Source: Halomonas huangheensis (GTDB taxonomy: Bacteria > Pseudomonadota > Gammaproteobacteria > Pseudomonadales > Halomonadaceae). From it: a stretch of 64,000 nt of DNA. The notes below the pieces were generated by a model. It was given only the letters and a program-made list of their open reading frames with translations. It made no database searches and was not told the origin of the DNA. This document shows, piece after piece, positions 18,033-26,679 of the stretch. The translations under genes were made by a program, and so were the position numbers. The stretch is from positions 4,526,001-4,590,000 of the forward strand of contig NZ_CP013106.1 of NCBI RefSeq assembly GCF_001431725.1, read 5' to 3'. Position 1 is the stretch's first letter. Each line of letters opens with the position of its first letter.

Positions 18033-18379
18033 ATCGGGCAGCATGTTGGTTCGAGTGCCGCCAGCAATGGATCGCAGACCTCGGCATTTCCGGCACAGCA
18101 GTCACGCACCAGGAACTGCACGGTGGCTACCATATGGGCAAGATTGGCCCGGTAGATCACCGAGCGGCTCTCGCGGCGCTGAATCACCAGACCAGCGCGA
18201 CTGAGTACGGCCAGATGCGCCGACATGGTGTTGTTCGGCACCTGCATGCGGCGCGCGACCTCGCCCGCGGCCAATCCCTGCGGTTCATGACGCACCAGCA
18301 GACGAAAGGCATCGAGTCGCGTCGCCTGAGAAAGCGCAGCGAAGGTATCGAGGGTGGCTTGATCGGCTGGGATTGCCAT
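18020..18379 (-). CDS. arsR: ArsR-family arsenic-responsive repressor
   Basis: A 119-residue winged-helix repressor. The DNA-binding helix region is LAAGEVARRMQVPNNTMSAHLAVLSRAGLV (in pieces, about residues 38-67). The E. coli-type CxCxxC metal site in that helix is absent. Cysteines sit near the C-terminus instead (DCCAGNAEVC, then TCC), resembling the Acidithiobacillus-type ArsR with a relocated arsenite site. The start at 18379 is preferred because an upstream ATG (18397) lies inside the operator palindrome; that longer form (125 aa) cannot be excluded. It heads the ars operon. Confidence 0.92.
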   Translation of the reverse strand: MAIPADQATLDTFAALSQATRLDAFRLLVRHEPQGLAAGEVARRMQVPNNTMSAHLAVLSRAGLVIQRRESRSVIYRANLAHMVATVQFLVRDCCAGNAEVCDPLLAALEPTCCPIEDK

Positions 18380-18391
18380 ATCTTCATGTTT

Positions 18392-18415
18392 TTCCATAAT
18401 TCCAGAATCATGGAA
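18392..18415. promoter_or_regulatory. Probable ArsR operator palindrome
   Basis: A 24-bp inverted repeat has arms TTCCATAATTC and GAATCATGGAA around a central CA, with one mismatch per arm pair. It lies immediately upstream of arsR, in the expected place for autorepression, and covers the alternative ATG at 18397. Confidence 0.7.
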
Positions 18416-18484
18416 ATAATAGACGAAGTCAAGACGTAAAAATCCAAATGACAGACCAGGCTTCAACCTCAGGCCATGTCACAA

Positions 18485-18559
18485 GGAGCTATGTCAAAAG
18501 GAGCTATGTCAAAAGGAGCTATGTCAAAAGGAGCTATGTCAAAAGGAGCTATGTCAAAA
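18485..18559. repeat. Perfect tandem repeat, five 15-bp units
   Basis: GGAGCTATGTCAAAA is repeated five times without change (starts 18485, 18500, 18515, 18530, 18545), with a diverged half copy before. Being identical, the array is recent or still active. On the + strand each unit contains GGAG close to ATG and the period keeps the frame open. It lies between the lipoprotein gene and the arsR operator. Confidence 0.95.
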
Positions 18560-18596
18560 GTCAGCGAGCGATTGTCAGATGCGTTTCAGGCAAGGC

Positions 18597-18911
18597 CTAG
18601 CCGTTACAGGCACAGCCTGGCCCCTTGTGACAGGTGTAGCTGCGATTGATACAGGAATTGCCACAGGCCTTTCCCGTTCGGCATACACGACAACAGCCCT
18701 GGGCCAGCAACAGATCACCGGAACCAGGCTCGAAACTCCGAAAGTAACTCCCACACTCGGTGAGTGGCTGCTCATCAAGCGCAGCGGCCACCGCCACTCT
18801 CTGTGGCAAATCTCCTTCCGAGCCTGTGACAAAGTCATGTGCACAGCCAGTCACCGCCAGCATGACCAGCAGACTGAAGATCAGACGAAGTATCAAGGAA
18901 TTGAAATGCAT
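18597..18911 (-). CDS. Small cysteine-rich lipoprotein
   Basis: A 104-residue predicted lipoprotein. The start at 18911 has AGGAAA upstream. A hydrophobic signal (about residues 6-20) ends in a lipobox LAVTGC (C22). The C-terminal third carries eight or more cysteines in a compact pattern (CCRVCRTGKACGNSC, then YTCHKGPGCACNG), suggesting a disulfide-rich knot or metal site. I recall similar tails on small uncharacterised proteins of marine proteobacteria but know no function. It lies upstream of arsR on the same strand; a link to metal or arsenic stress is speculative. Confidence 0.82.
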   Translation of the reverse strand: MHFNSLILRLIFSLLVMLAVTGCAHDFVTGSEGDLPQRVAVAAALDEQPLTECGSYFRSFEPGSGDLLLAQGCCRVCRTGKACGNSCINRSYTCHKGPGCACNG

Positions 18912-18964
18912 GTATTTCCTGTGCCCATTGCTGCCTTGCCGAAACAGACCCCAAAGCCTGATGC

Positions 18965-20224
18965 CTAGAGATAATTGAACAGCGACATATCGCGAATGCC
19001 GATAAATGCCTGTTGAGCCGCTTGCATCCCCACCTGACGCAGACTGTATTCGGCGATCGCCTGGTTGTAGTCGAGGTCGACCAGGTTGGACATGGTCTGG
19101 GAGTAGTTGAGCTCGCGATTGCTGCTCACCGAATCGATGACATCCAGCTCGTTAAGGCGCGCACCCACCGAAGCACGGGTGGTCAGCACGTTATCGAGGC
19201 TGGCATCGAACTCACGCATCACGCTGCTCAGGGTGTTCTTCAACGCGGCCTGTTCGGTGGGTGTCTCGGCAGGATTTTCCAATACTGCCAAGGCCTTCTC
19301 GAACGAGTGGAACAGATTGGTATTCATCTCACGGGCAGGGGCATAAGTAATGCTGTCGCCGTTGGCAGGCTCGCCTTGCAGTTCGAGTCGCAGGCCCCCC
19401 ACTTCAACGCTCGTGCCTTCGACGTCATAAGGCTGATCATCGACTCCCGCGCTTTGCCAGCTGCCATCCTCTGCCTGTTGTTTGACGCTATAAGTCGGAT
19501 TGCCATCGGTATCCTCGCCGAAGACCACCTGATAACGCTGTCCGAAGCCGGGGTCGCTATTGTCGACGACCTGAGGTCCCTTGAAGGTCACGCTGCCGCT
19601 GTTGTCACCCAGCACAGTGCCATCAGCATCGACATTGCCCTGCTGCGCCACATAACCCGCGCCAGCCGGTACCGAGAGAAAAATATCCCTACCGCTGTCG
19701 CCCACCGGCATCTCACGTGAGGCGTCGACACGCTGATGGCGTACGCGATCATCCCCCTGGTAGGTCATCCCATTGCCGGTGTCGACGAAGGGTTCGCTGC
19801 TGTCCTGATAGCCGCCGAACAGATAGCGACCATTGCCGTCGGTGGCATTGGCCTGACCGATCACGGTCTCGTAGATACCGCGCAGCTCGCTGGCCACCGA
19901 TTGGCGGTCGGCATCGCTCAGCGTGCCGTTGGATGCCTGTACCATCAGCGCCTTGGCACTGGAGATGGCGTCATTGATGCTGTTGAGCACGCTCTCTTCC
20001 TGAGAGAGCGCATTACGCGCCGAGACACGTGCATCGGCAAACTGCTCGGTCACCGCCTGGGCCTGACCCACTGCCACCGCGCGGGACGCTGCCTGAGGGT
20101 CATCGGATGGCGACACCACTCGACGCCCCGAAGCCAGTTGCTGACTGAGATGCATGAAGTCCGCCTGCTGGCGGTTCAGAGAGCCCACGCTCTGCTGAAA
20201 GATAGTGACGGTACTGATACGCAT
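18965..20224 (-). CDS. flgL: Flagellar hook-associated protein 3 FlgL
   Basis: A 419-residue hook-filament junction protein. The start at 20224 gives the usual MRISTVTIFQQSVGSL with GGAG about 9 bp upstream; the ATG at 20230 would leave too little space. Flagellin-like N- and C-terminal helices flank a variable middle (LSQQLASGRRVVSPSDDPQAASR at about 28-50; C-terminal QVGMQAAQQAFIGIRDMSLFNYL). It is the second gene of flgKL and ends the flg run toward the lipoprotein gene. Confidence 0.96.
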   Translation of the reverse strand: MRISTVTIFQQSVGSLNRQQADFMHLSQQLASGRRVVSPSDDPQAASRAVAVGQAQAVTEQFADARVSARNALSQEESVLNSINDAISSAKALMVQASNGTLSDADRQSVASELRGIYETVIGQANATDGNGRYLFGGYQDSSEPFVDTGNGMTYQGDDRVRHQRVDASREMPVGDSGRDIFLSVPAGAGYVAQQGNVDADGTVLGDNSGSVTFKGPQVVDNSDPGFGQRYQVVFGEDTDGNPTYSVKQQAEDGSWQSAGVDDQPYDVEGTSVEVGGLRLELQGEPANGDSITYAPAREMNTNLFHSFEKALAVLENPAETPTEQAALKNTLSSVMREFDASLDNVLTTRASVGARLNELDVIDSVSSNRELNYSQTMSNLVDLDYNQAIAEYSLRQVGMQAAQQAFIGIRDMSLFNYL

Positions 20225-20241
20225 GGTCATGTTCTCCGCAA

Positions 20242-21891
20242 TCAGGCACGCAGTCCAAGGATGGTGTCGACCACCGAGGTCGCGGTATCAATGACCTTGG
20301 CATTGGCCTGGTAGTACTGCTGGTAACGAATCAGGTTGGCGGCTTCCTCATCGAGATTGACGCCCGATTCGGACTGCTGCACGGCGCTGAGCTGATCGCT
20401 CAGGCCTTGCTGCGCGGCGAGGTTGACCTTGACGATATTGGTGCGGTTACCGACATCACTGACCAGCGAGGCATAGCTCTGGTTGAAGGTGGCATTACCA
20501 CCGACCAACAACTGGTCCTGCAACTTCTGCATCGCCAACGCGTTCTCGTTGTCACCGCTGCCGTTGCCGAGTCCCGCAGCAATCTCATCGGTGTCACTGA
20601 TCGCACTATCGAAGCTCCCTGCACCACGGCGTACCGGCTGGACCTCGAAACGATCACCGTTCTCCAGCGCAGCGGTATCAGAGAAGGTCAGGGTCATACC
20701 ACCGAAGCTCAGTTCACCGCTGGCCTCGTCAAAGCTCACGTCACTGGCGTCGAGCACTGCACCGGAGTCCATGCGGGAAATCTCGAGAGTCGGCGGCGTG
20801 CTGTCGGCGTCGGTGACCTTGATGGTGTAATCGGTGGCCTTGAGGTCGGCGATATTGTCGGTATCGAATGCGGCGCTCAGCGTTGCACCACCCTGGTTGC
20901 CATCATTGGTGAGTACCTGCGGGTTACCGATTTCGAAGAAGGTACCGCCGGGCTCACCATCGAGGTTGGTGCCCTGCGCATGTTGCTCGTTGAAGGAAAC
21001 CGCCAGCGACACCGCCAATTGGCCGATCTGGTTCTGGGTGCGATCGAGAGTCTCGCTGCGGAACTGCATCAGCCCGCCGAGACTACCGCCGGCAATGGCA
21101 TCTTCGTTCAAGACCCGCAGACCGCCACCGGGATCACTGTAGCCAACCACCATCCGCTGCGGATCACTGGGCGAAGACACTGCCTCAAGGCGGTAGGACT
21201 GGGTACCGGAAACCAGCGGCTGACCACCGGGCAGGCTGAGCTGATAGGACTTGCCGTCCTGCACGGTCAGTTCCACATCGAGCCGCTGACTCAATTCACT
21301 TACCAGTTGGTCGCGCTGGTCGAGCAGTGCGTTGGGCGCTTCACCACTCTTCGCCCGCGCCAGCGAAATCTCGCGATTCAGCGAGGCCAACTGTTCAGCG
21401 GTGTTGTTGATCTGGGTGACTTCGTCGTGGATCTGGCCATTGATGCCTTCCTGCATGTCCTGCAGATAGCCATCGAAGGCACGGAACTGAGCCGAAAGGG
21501 TATCGGAGGCACCGATCACCCCCTGACGCGCAGCAGGGTCCGACGGTGATCCGGCGAGATCTTCCAGCGACGAGAAGAAGTTCTGCATCAAAGGGGCGAG
21601 CCCGGCATCCTGGTCAGCCAACAGGCTATCGATCTGATTGATCTGGATCTGGTAAGCCTCCAACGCAGATGTCGAGCTGGTCGCCGCATTGAGCTGGTCG
21701 GCGACATAGCGGTTGAACTGCCGCTGGATATCATCGACCTGAACCCCTGACGTCTCGGCACTGCCCTGGCCAACCACCGCAATCTGGCGATTGTAGCCCG
21801 GTGTGTAGACATTGCTGATGTTGCTGCTGGTGGTGCTCAGGGCATTCTGTGCCGCATTGAGGCCACTCAGGCCGATGGAAAACATGCTCAT
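20242..21891 (-). CDS. flgK: Flagellar hook-associated protein 1 FlgK
   Basis: A 549-residue junction protein. The N-terminus is MSMFSIGLSGLNAAQNALSTTSSNISNVYTPGYNRQ (in pieces), the axial-protein signature. The C-terminus is typical (SGVNLDEEAANLIRYQQYYQANAKVIDTATSVVDTILGLRA, in pieces). It is secreted through the flagellar export gate and caps the hook. A sigma-28 promoter lies just upstream, making flgKL a class-3 operon. The gene is about the same length as in E. coli (547). Confidence 0.97.
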   Translation of the reverse strand: MSMFSIGLSGLNAAQNALSTTSSNISNVYTPGYNRQIAVVGQGSAETSGVQVDDIQRQFNRYVADQLNAATSSTSALEAYQIQINQIDSLLADQDAGLAPLMQNFFSSLEDLAGSPSDPAARQGVIGASDTLSAQFRAFDGYLQDMQEGINGQIHDEVTQINNTAEQLASLNREISLARAKSGEAPNALLDQRDQLVSELSQRLDVELTVQDGKSYQLSLPGGQPLVSGTQSYRLEAVSSPSDPQRMVVGYSDPGGGLRVLNEDAIAGGSLGGLMQFRSETLDRTQNQIGQLAVSLAVSFNEQHAQGTNLDGEPGGTFFEIGNPQVLTNDGNQGGATLSAAFDTDNIADLKATDYTIKVTDADSTPPTLEISRMDSGAVLDASDVSFDEASGELSFGGMTLTFSDTAALENGDRFEVQPVRRGAGSFDSAISDTDEIAAGLGNGSGDNENALAMQKLQDQLLVGGNATFNQSYASLVSDVGNRTNIVKVNLAAQQGLSDQLSAVQQSESGVNLDEEAANLIRYQQYYQANAKVIDTATSVVDTILGLRA

Positions 21892-21919
21892 GCGAGGATT
21901 CCTTTCACAGTTGATTCTG

Positions 21920-21946
21920 TTATCGGCCAGAGAGGCAGGATCTTTA
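21920..21946 (-). promoter_or_regulatory. Sigma-28 (FliA) promoter for flgKL
   Basis: On the minus strand TAAAGATC and GCCGATAA are separated by exactly 11 bp, matching TAAAGTTT-N11-GCCGATAA at 14 of 16 positions, and point into flgK. Confidence 0.9.
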
Positions 21947-21993
21947 GCGGCGTTGCAGCGGCGAGCGGCGAACAGAAGCTCGAAGCCAAAACT

Positions 21994-23139
21994 CTAGAAA
22001 ATCGCTGTCGGATCAACCGTATCGACACGGGCTACCAGTTCGCTCTCCACCGCCGTAGATGATTGCTGGCGGGCAACGGCCGTGGCGCTGTCTTCCACCG
22101 CTCCCGGCAAGGGACCCATGGTGTTCATGACCGCAATCAACTTGGCGGCATAGGCCGGATCAGTGGCATAACCACCGCGCTGCAGCGCCTGAGCGGCAGC
22201 ACTCGGACTATCTGCCGTGGCAACGCTGGCATAACGCGGGTTATCGCTGATCAAACGTGCGTAATCAGTGAAGGCTTCTTCGAAGGAGCCGTAGACACGG
22301 AAATCATCCTGGATACGGTAACGCTGGCCGTCAGCCACTTCGTGGGTGGTGATGCGCGTGGTCGGCCCCTGCCAGCTGGAACCGGCCTTGATGCCGAACA
22401 GGTTATAGCTGTTGCCGCCGTTCGCGGTGGCGATCTCACGTCGTCCCCAGCCGGTTTCCAGCGCCGCCTGCGCGAGGATCAACTCGGCCGGGACACCGGA
22501 GGTCCGACTGGCTGCTTCCGCGGGTTCGCTCAAACGCGCCACGAATTCGCGTACATGTTGAGGTGCCTCTCCGGCACCGGACCCGGCAATGCGCGCACTG
22601 GCCTGCTGCGGGTCGAGATCTTCACTTATCGCGCCCAGTTCATCGAGGAACGAATCCGGCATCGCCACGTCGTCATCGCTAGACACATCCGTGCGCAGTG
22701 CATTGTCCAGCGGACGTGGCGTACCGCGGGGAATACCGGCGATCAACTGCTCAATATGCTCGGCTCGGGTACTGGCCTTCGGCGCACCCAACTGCTCCAG
22801 CAACTGATCGGCGAGGCCGATGCCACGGCTGGCCATGGTCTGGGACCACTGCTTGTCGAGCAGCGACTGATAGAACTGCGTTTCCCGCGAGTCGGTCAGA
22901 CCGGCGGATGGTGTCGCCTCACGCATGCTCTTCATCATCATATCGATGAACAGCGCTTCGAACTGGCGAGCCGCTTCCTCAGCGGCCGCCCCTTCGTGGT
23001 TGCGAGCGCTGCTCTTGAGCCGCTGCAATCCCTGCATATCGAGGGCAAAACCCGCTTGTCCCGTGGCACCCGAGGCCAGGCTGGCACCACTGAGCGCACT
23101 CGCCGACAGGCCACCGCTGAAGCTGTTCGACACACTCAT
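21994..23139 (-). CDS. flgJ: Peptidoglycan hydrolase / rod assembly protein FlgJ
   Basis: A 381-residue dual-domain FlgJ. The N-terminal rod-scaffold domain (AAAEEAARQFEALFIDMMMKSMREATP, in pieces, about residues 51-77) is followed by a linker. The C-terminal glucosaminidase domain (about 215-345) has AELILAQAALETGWGRREI (catalytic glutamate in LETGWG), NSYNLFGIKAGSSWQG and YGSFEEAFTDYARLI. It digests periplasmic murein so the rod can pass. It is longer than the E. coli protein (313). Its start codon overlaps the flgI stop by one base. Confidence 0.96.
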   Translation of the reverse strand: MSVSNSFSGGLSASALSGASLASGATGQAGFALDMQGLQRLKSSARNHEGAAAEEAARQFEALFIDMMMKSMREATPSAGLTDSRETQFYQSLLDKQWSQTMASRGIGLADQLLEQLGAPKASTRAEHIEQLIAGIPRGTPRPLDNALRTDVSSDDDVAMPDSFLDELGAISEDLDPQQASARIAGSGAGEAPQHVREFVARLSEPAEAASRTSGVPAELILAQAALETGWGRREIATANGGNSYNLFGIKAGSSWQGPTTRITTHEVADGQRYRIQDDFRVYGSFEEAFTDYARLISDNPRYASVATADSPSAAAQALQRGGYATDPAYAAKLIAVMNTMGPLPGAVEDSATAVARQQSSTAVESELVARVDTVDPTAIF

Positions 23140-24275
23140 CAGATGACCTCCAATTCCGCGCGCAGCGAGCCTGCAGCCTTGAGTGCCTCGAGAATCGACA
23201 TCAAGTCATTGGGCGTAGCTCCCAGCGCGTTGAGTGCGTCGACCACATCAAGCAGGCTGGCGCCTTCCACGATGTGCAGCGTTCCCTCGTCCTCGTCGAT
23301 GGAAATATCCGAGTCCGGCACCACCGTGGTTTCGCCATCACTGAACGGCGCTGGCTGGCTCACACCAAACGCCGTATCGATGACAATCGACAGGCCTCCG
23401 TGGGCAACCGCCGCACGTCGCAGTGTGACCGCACCATTGAGCACGATGGAACCGGTACGCGAATTGAGCACCACGCGAGGCGAGGCAGGCATCGGCGATA
23501 CCTGAACGCTCTCGACCCTCGCCATGAAGTTGACCCTGGAGTTGGCATTGGTCGGGCCATTGAGAGAAATCACACCACCATTCAGTGCTGACGCTACTGG
23601 ATAGTTGAACTCGGCATTGATGGCATTGACCATGCGCTCCACCGTGCCGAAGTCAGCGGAATCCAGATGCAATTCCAGTACGCCATCACGATCCCCCAGC
23701 GACAACGGCACACTCTGCTCAACCATCGCGCCTCCGGCGATGCGGCCGCTGGCCTGATGGCTGGTCTGCACACTGCTGCCGGCAGACTGGGCACTGGCGC
23801 CATTGATCAGCAGATTGCCCTGTGCCAGGGCGTAGACGTCGCCGTCGGCGCCCTTGAGCGGCGTCATCAGCAAGGTGCCGCCACGCAGGCTACGTGCGTT
23901 ACCTACCGAGGACACCACCACATCAAGGCGCTGGCCGGGGCGGGAAAAAGGCGGCATGTCTGCGGTTACCATCACCGCCGCTATGTTGCGCAACTGCATA
24001 TTGGTGCCCGGCGGTACCGTGATCCCCAACTGCGAGAGCATATTATTGAGGCTCTGGCCGGTGAACGGCGCCTGCATGGTCTGGTCACCAGTGCCGTCCA
24101 GGCCGACCACCAGCCCATAGCCGACCAGTTGGTTGTCGCGGACACCAGCGAAGGCGGCCAGATCACGCACCTGCTCGGCCCTGGCCACTGCCGAGAACAG
24201 CATCAACGACACCAGCAATACCAGCATGGTAGAGCCGAGTATCAGAAAAGGCTGTCGGTTGATCCGCTTGCGCAT
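23139..24275 (-). CDS. flgI: Flagellar P-ring protein FlgI
   Basis: A 378-residue periplasmic protein with a signal peptide (cut near VARA|EQVRDLA, about residue 33). The start at 24275 is chosen because the 75 extra upstream codons only overlap flgH. The FlgI core is clear: VRDNQLVGYGLVVGLDGTGDQT (in pieces, about 42-63), then GTLLMTPLKGADGDVYALAQG and the C-terminal EGASLLDVVDALNALGATPNDLMSILEALKAAGSL. It forms the bushing ring in the peptidoglycan layer. Confidence 0.97.
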   Translation of the reverse strand: MRKRINRQPFLILGSTMLVLLVSLMLFSAVARAEQVRDLAAFAGVRDNQLVGYGLVVGLDGTGDQTMQAPFTGQSLNNMLSQLGITVPPGTNMQLRNIAAVMVTADMPPFSRPGQRLDVVVSSVGNARSLRGGTLLMTPLKGADGDVYALAQGNLLINGASAQSAGSSVQTSHQASGRIAGGAMVEQSVPLSLGDRDGVLELHLDSADFGTVERMVNAINAEFNYPVASALNGGVISLNGPTNANSRVNFMARVESVQVSPMPASPRVVLNSRTGSIVLNGAVTLRRAAVAHGGLSIVIDTAFGVSQPAPFSDGETTVVPDSDISIDEDEGTLHIVEGASLLDVVDALNALGATPNDLMSILEALKAAGSLRAELEVI

Positions 24276-24291
24276 GAGGTGCCCCTGACAA

Positions 24292-24987
24292 TCAGAATGG
24301 TGAGACATTGAGGAAGAAACGCTGCATCCAGCCCATGTACTGCGCCTCATTGATATAGCCATCACCCACGTACTCGATGCGGGCATCGGCGACCGCCGTC
24401 GATGGCACGGTATTCTGAGCGGTGATGGTGCGCGGATTAACGACCCCGCCGAAACGAATGAACTCGGTGCCCTGATTGATGGCAATCTGCTTCTCGCCAC
24501 GCACGCGCAAGTTGCCGTTATTCATCACCTCGACCACTGACACGGTGATGGTGCCGGTGAAGGTGTTGTTGGCGCGCGACCCGCCGCCGCCCTCGAAGTC
24601 GTTGTTGCCATCGATCTCGAAGCCATAGTCCATCAACTCCTCGAGCCCCTTGGGCACCTGCGTAAAGCTCAGACCACCGCTGCCGTTGCGATCGGCGTTG
24701 GAGCGAGAATTCTTGCTGGCACTGACTTGTTCATCGAGGGCGATGGTCAGAATGTCGCCCACAGCACGCGGCCGGCGATCCTCGAACAGCGGCTGATAGC
24801 CACGCGCCTTCTGGAAGATCGAACCGTTGGCCACCGGTTCGGGACGATCGGCAATGGTGATCTGCTCCTGCTCCCCCACCACTGATGCCTTGGGTATCTG
24901 GGCACAGCCCGCCAGGGTCGACAGCAGGGCCACGCCCAACAGGGCCAGGCAGCGCAATGATCGAGAGAATGTGGGGCAAGCAGACAT
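24292..24987 (-). CDS. flgH: Flagellar L-ring lipoprotein FlgH
   Basis: A 231-residue outer-membrane lipoprotein, with lipobox LAGC (C28). The start at 24987 (ATG) follows GGAG with good spacing; a TTG one codon earlier is possible. Family motifs include [28 protein letters not shown] (in pieces, about 69-96) and [32 protein letters not shown] (in pieces). It forms the outer-membrane bushing of the rod. It sits between flgG and flgI in conserved order. Confidence 0.97.
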   Translation of the reverse strand: MSACPTFSRSLRCLALLGVALLSTLAGCAQIPKASVVGEQEQITIADRPEPVANGSIFQKARGYQPLFEDRRPRAVGDILTIALDEQVSASKNSRSNADRNGSGGLSFTQVPKGLEELMDYGFEIDGNNDFEGGGGSRANNTFTGTITVSVVEVMNNGNLRVRGEKQIAINQGTEFIRFGGVVNPRTITAQNTVPSTAVADARIEYVGDGYINEAQYMGWMQRFFLNVSPF

Positions 24988-25072
24988 CAACGTCTCCGCA
25001 GCGATCTTGTTTCAGGAGTTCAGGAGCCAGACAACCGCAGTACGAGCGAACCAGGCGACCGTCACCATCCGC

Positions 25073-25855
25073 TTATAATTGGGCAAGGCGTGCCAACATC
25101 TCATCGCTGGTCTGCACCGCCTTGCTGTTGATCTCGTAGGCGCGCTGGGTCTCGATCATGCTGACCATTTCCTCAACCACGTTGACGTTTGAGGTCTCGA
25201 CATAGCCCTGCATCAGGCGACCGGCACCATCCATGCTCGGCATGCCCATGTTGGCGGGACCGGAAGACGCCGTTTCGATATAGAGATTGCCGCCGATGGC
25301 CTGCAAACCGGTGGGGTTGATGAAGGTACTCAGCGTGATCTGGCCGACTTCATTGGTGGCACTGGTGCCTGGCTCGGTCACCGAGACGATGCCATCCTCG
25401 CCGATGGATACTGACAGGGCGTTATCGGGAATGATGATCGCCGGTTCCAGCGGGTAACCGTTGGCGGTGACCATCTGGCCGTTCTCGTCGAGCTGGAAGC
25501 TGCCATCACGGGTGTAGGAATAGCTGCCATCCGGCATCACCACCTGAAAGAAGCCCTTGCCGTTGATCGCCAGATCACGCGAGTTCTCGGTAGCCTGCAG
25601 GCTGCCCTGAGTATGCAGACGCTCGGTGGCTACCGGACGCGCACCGGTACCGACCTGCATCCCGGACGGCAATCGGTCCTGGACATTGTTCTGGGCACCG
25701 GGCTGACGCAGGTTCTGGTACAGCAGATCCTCGAATACCGCCCGCGATTGCTTGAAGCCATTGGTGGAAACGTTGGCGAGGTTATTGGAGATCACATCCA
25801 GCTTGACCTGCTGGGACTCCAGGCCGGTCTTGGCGGTCCATAGTGACTTGATCAT
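25073..25855 (-). CDS. flgG: Flagellar distal rod protein FlgG
   Basis: A 260-residue axial protein, the same length as in E. coli. The N-terminus is [36 protein letters not shown] (in pieces), and the C-terminus [28 protein letters not shown]. It polymerises as the distal rod after export. FlgG-type rather than FlgF identity rests on length and the [10 protein letters not shown] motif near residue 50. Confidence 0.97.
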   Translation of the reverse strand: MIKSLWTAKTGLESQQVKLDVISNNLANVSTNGFKQSRAVFEDLLYQNLRQPGAQNNVQDRLPSGMQVGTGARPVATERLHTQGSLQATENSRDLAINGKGFFQVVMPDGSYSYTRDGSFQLDENGQMVTANGYPLEPAIIIPDNALSVSIGEDGIVSVTEPGTSATNEVGQITLSTFINPTGLQAIGGNLYIETASSGPANMGMPSMDGAGRLMQGYVETSNVNVVEEMVSMIETQRAYEINSKAVQTSDEMLARLAQL

Positions 25856-25867
25856 TGGGGTTCCTTA

Positions 25868-26623
25868 TCAGCTCAGCGAGAGCAGGCTATTGGCCTGCTG
25901 AGCGCTCTCGTCAGCAGTGGTGATCATGCGGGTCTGCAGCTCATAACGCCGGGCGACATCGATCATCTGCACCATCGAGTCCACCGCGCTGACGTTACTG
26001 CCTTCCAGCGCGCCACTGACGATGCTCACTTGCTCGGATGCGGGCAGTGGTTGCACCACACCATTGGCATTGGCGGGCGCCCGGAACAGGCCATCGACAC
26101 CGCGTACCAGCCCACCATCGCCGGGCGCGACCAGCTTGAGACGGCCGATCTCGGCCAGCGCATCAGGCCCCTGACCCTTGCCGATGCCACTGATAGTGCC
26201 GTCGGCACCCATCGACAGCTCAGCCTCGAGCGGCACCTGAATTGGCCCGCCCTCACCGATGACCGGGCGGCCGTTGGACATCAGCAGGCCATTGCCATCC
26301 ACCTGCAGATCGCCGCGTCGGGTATAGGCCTCTGTGCCATCTGCGGCCTGGACGGCCAGAAAGCCGTCACCGTCGATGGCCACATCAAGCGTGCGGCCTG
26401 TCCGCGTAATGGGACCGGGAGTGAAATCCGCGCCAGGGGTCGAGGCCGCCACCGAGACGCGGGTATCGAGACGAGCCTCGCCCTGTACCGGCACCGCGCG
26501 CATCGCATGCAGCTGAGCGCGAAAGCCCGTGGTCGAGACGTTGGCCAGGTTGTGGCTGACCACCGCCTGCTGTTCGAGAGTCTGCCGCGCGCCGCTCATC
26601 GCGGTATAAAGCATTCGATCCAT
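25868..26623 (-). CDS. flgF: Flagellar proximal rod protein FlgF
   Basis: A 251-residue rod protein, starting MDRMLYTAMSGARQTLEQQAVVSHNLANVSTTGFRAQ (in pieces), as FlgF does. The C-terminal axial helix is AVDSMVQMIDVARRYELQTRMI. It lies between flgE and flgG, 12 bp before flgG. Length equals E. coli FlgF (251). Confidence 0.97.
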   Translation of the reverse strand: MDRMLYTAMSGARQTLEQQAVVSHNLANVSTTGFRAQLHAMRAVPVQGEARLDTRVSVAASTPGADFTPGPITRTGRTLDVAIDGDGFLAVQAADGTEAYTRRGDLQVDGNGLLMSNGRPVIGEGGPIQVPLEAELSMGADGTISGIGKGQGPDALAEIGRLKLVAPGDGGLVRGVDGLFRAPANANGVVQPLPASEQVSIVSGALEGSNVSAVDSMVQMIDVARRYELQTRMITTADESAQQANSLLSLS

Positions 26624-26679
26624 GGCTCGGAGTTCCTGAAGTCATCAACAATCGATCATCAACACCCGGTCATCCGTGA

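Noticed and set aside
18485..18559. CRISPR array
   Set aside because: The units are 15 bp and directly adjacent with no spacers, and no cas genes are present.
22063..23505. 480-codon + strand frame
   Set aside because: It is antisense to flgJ and flgI; there is no recognisable domain, and the minus-strand genes are certain.
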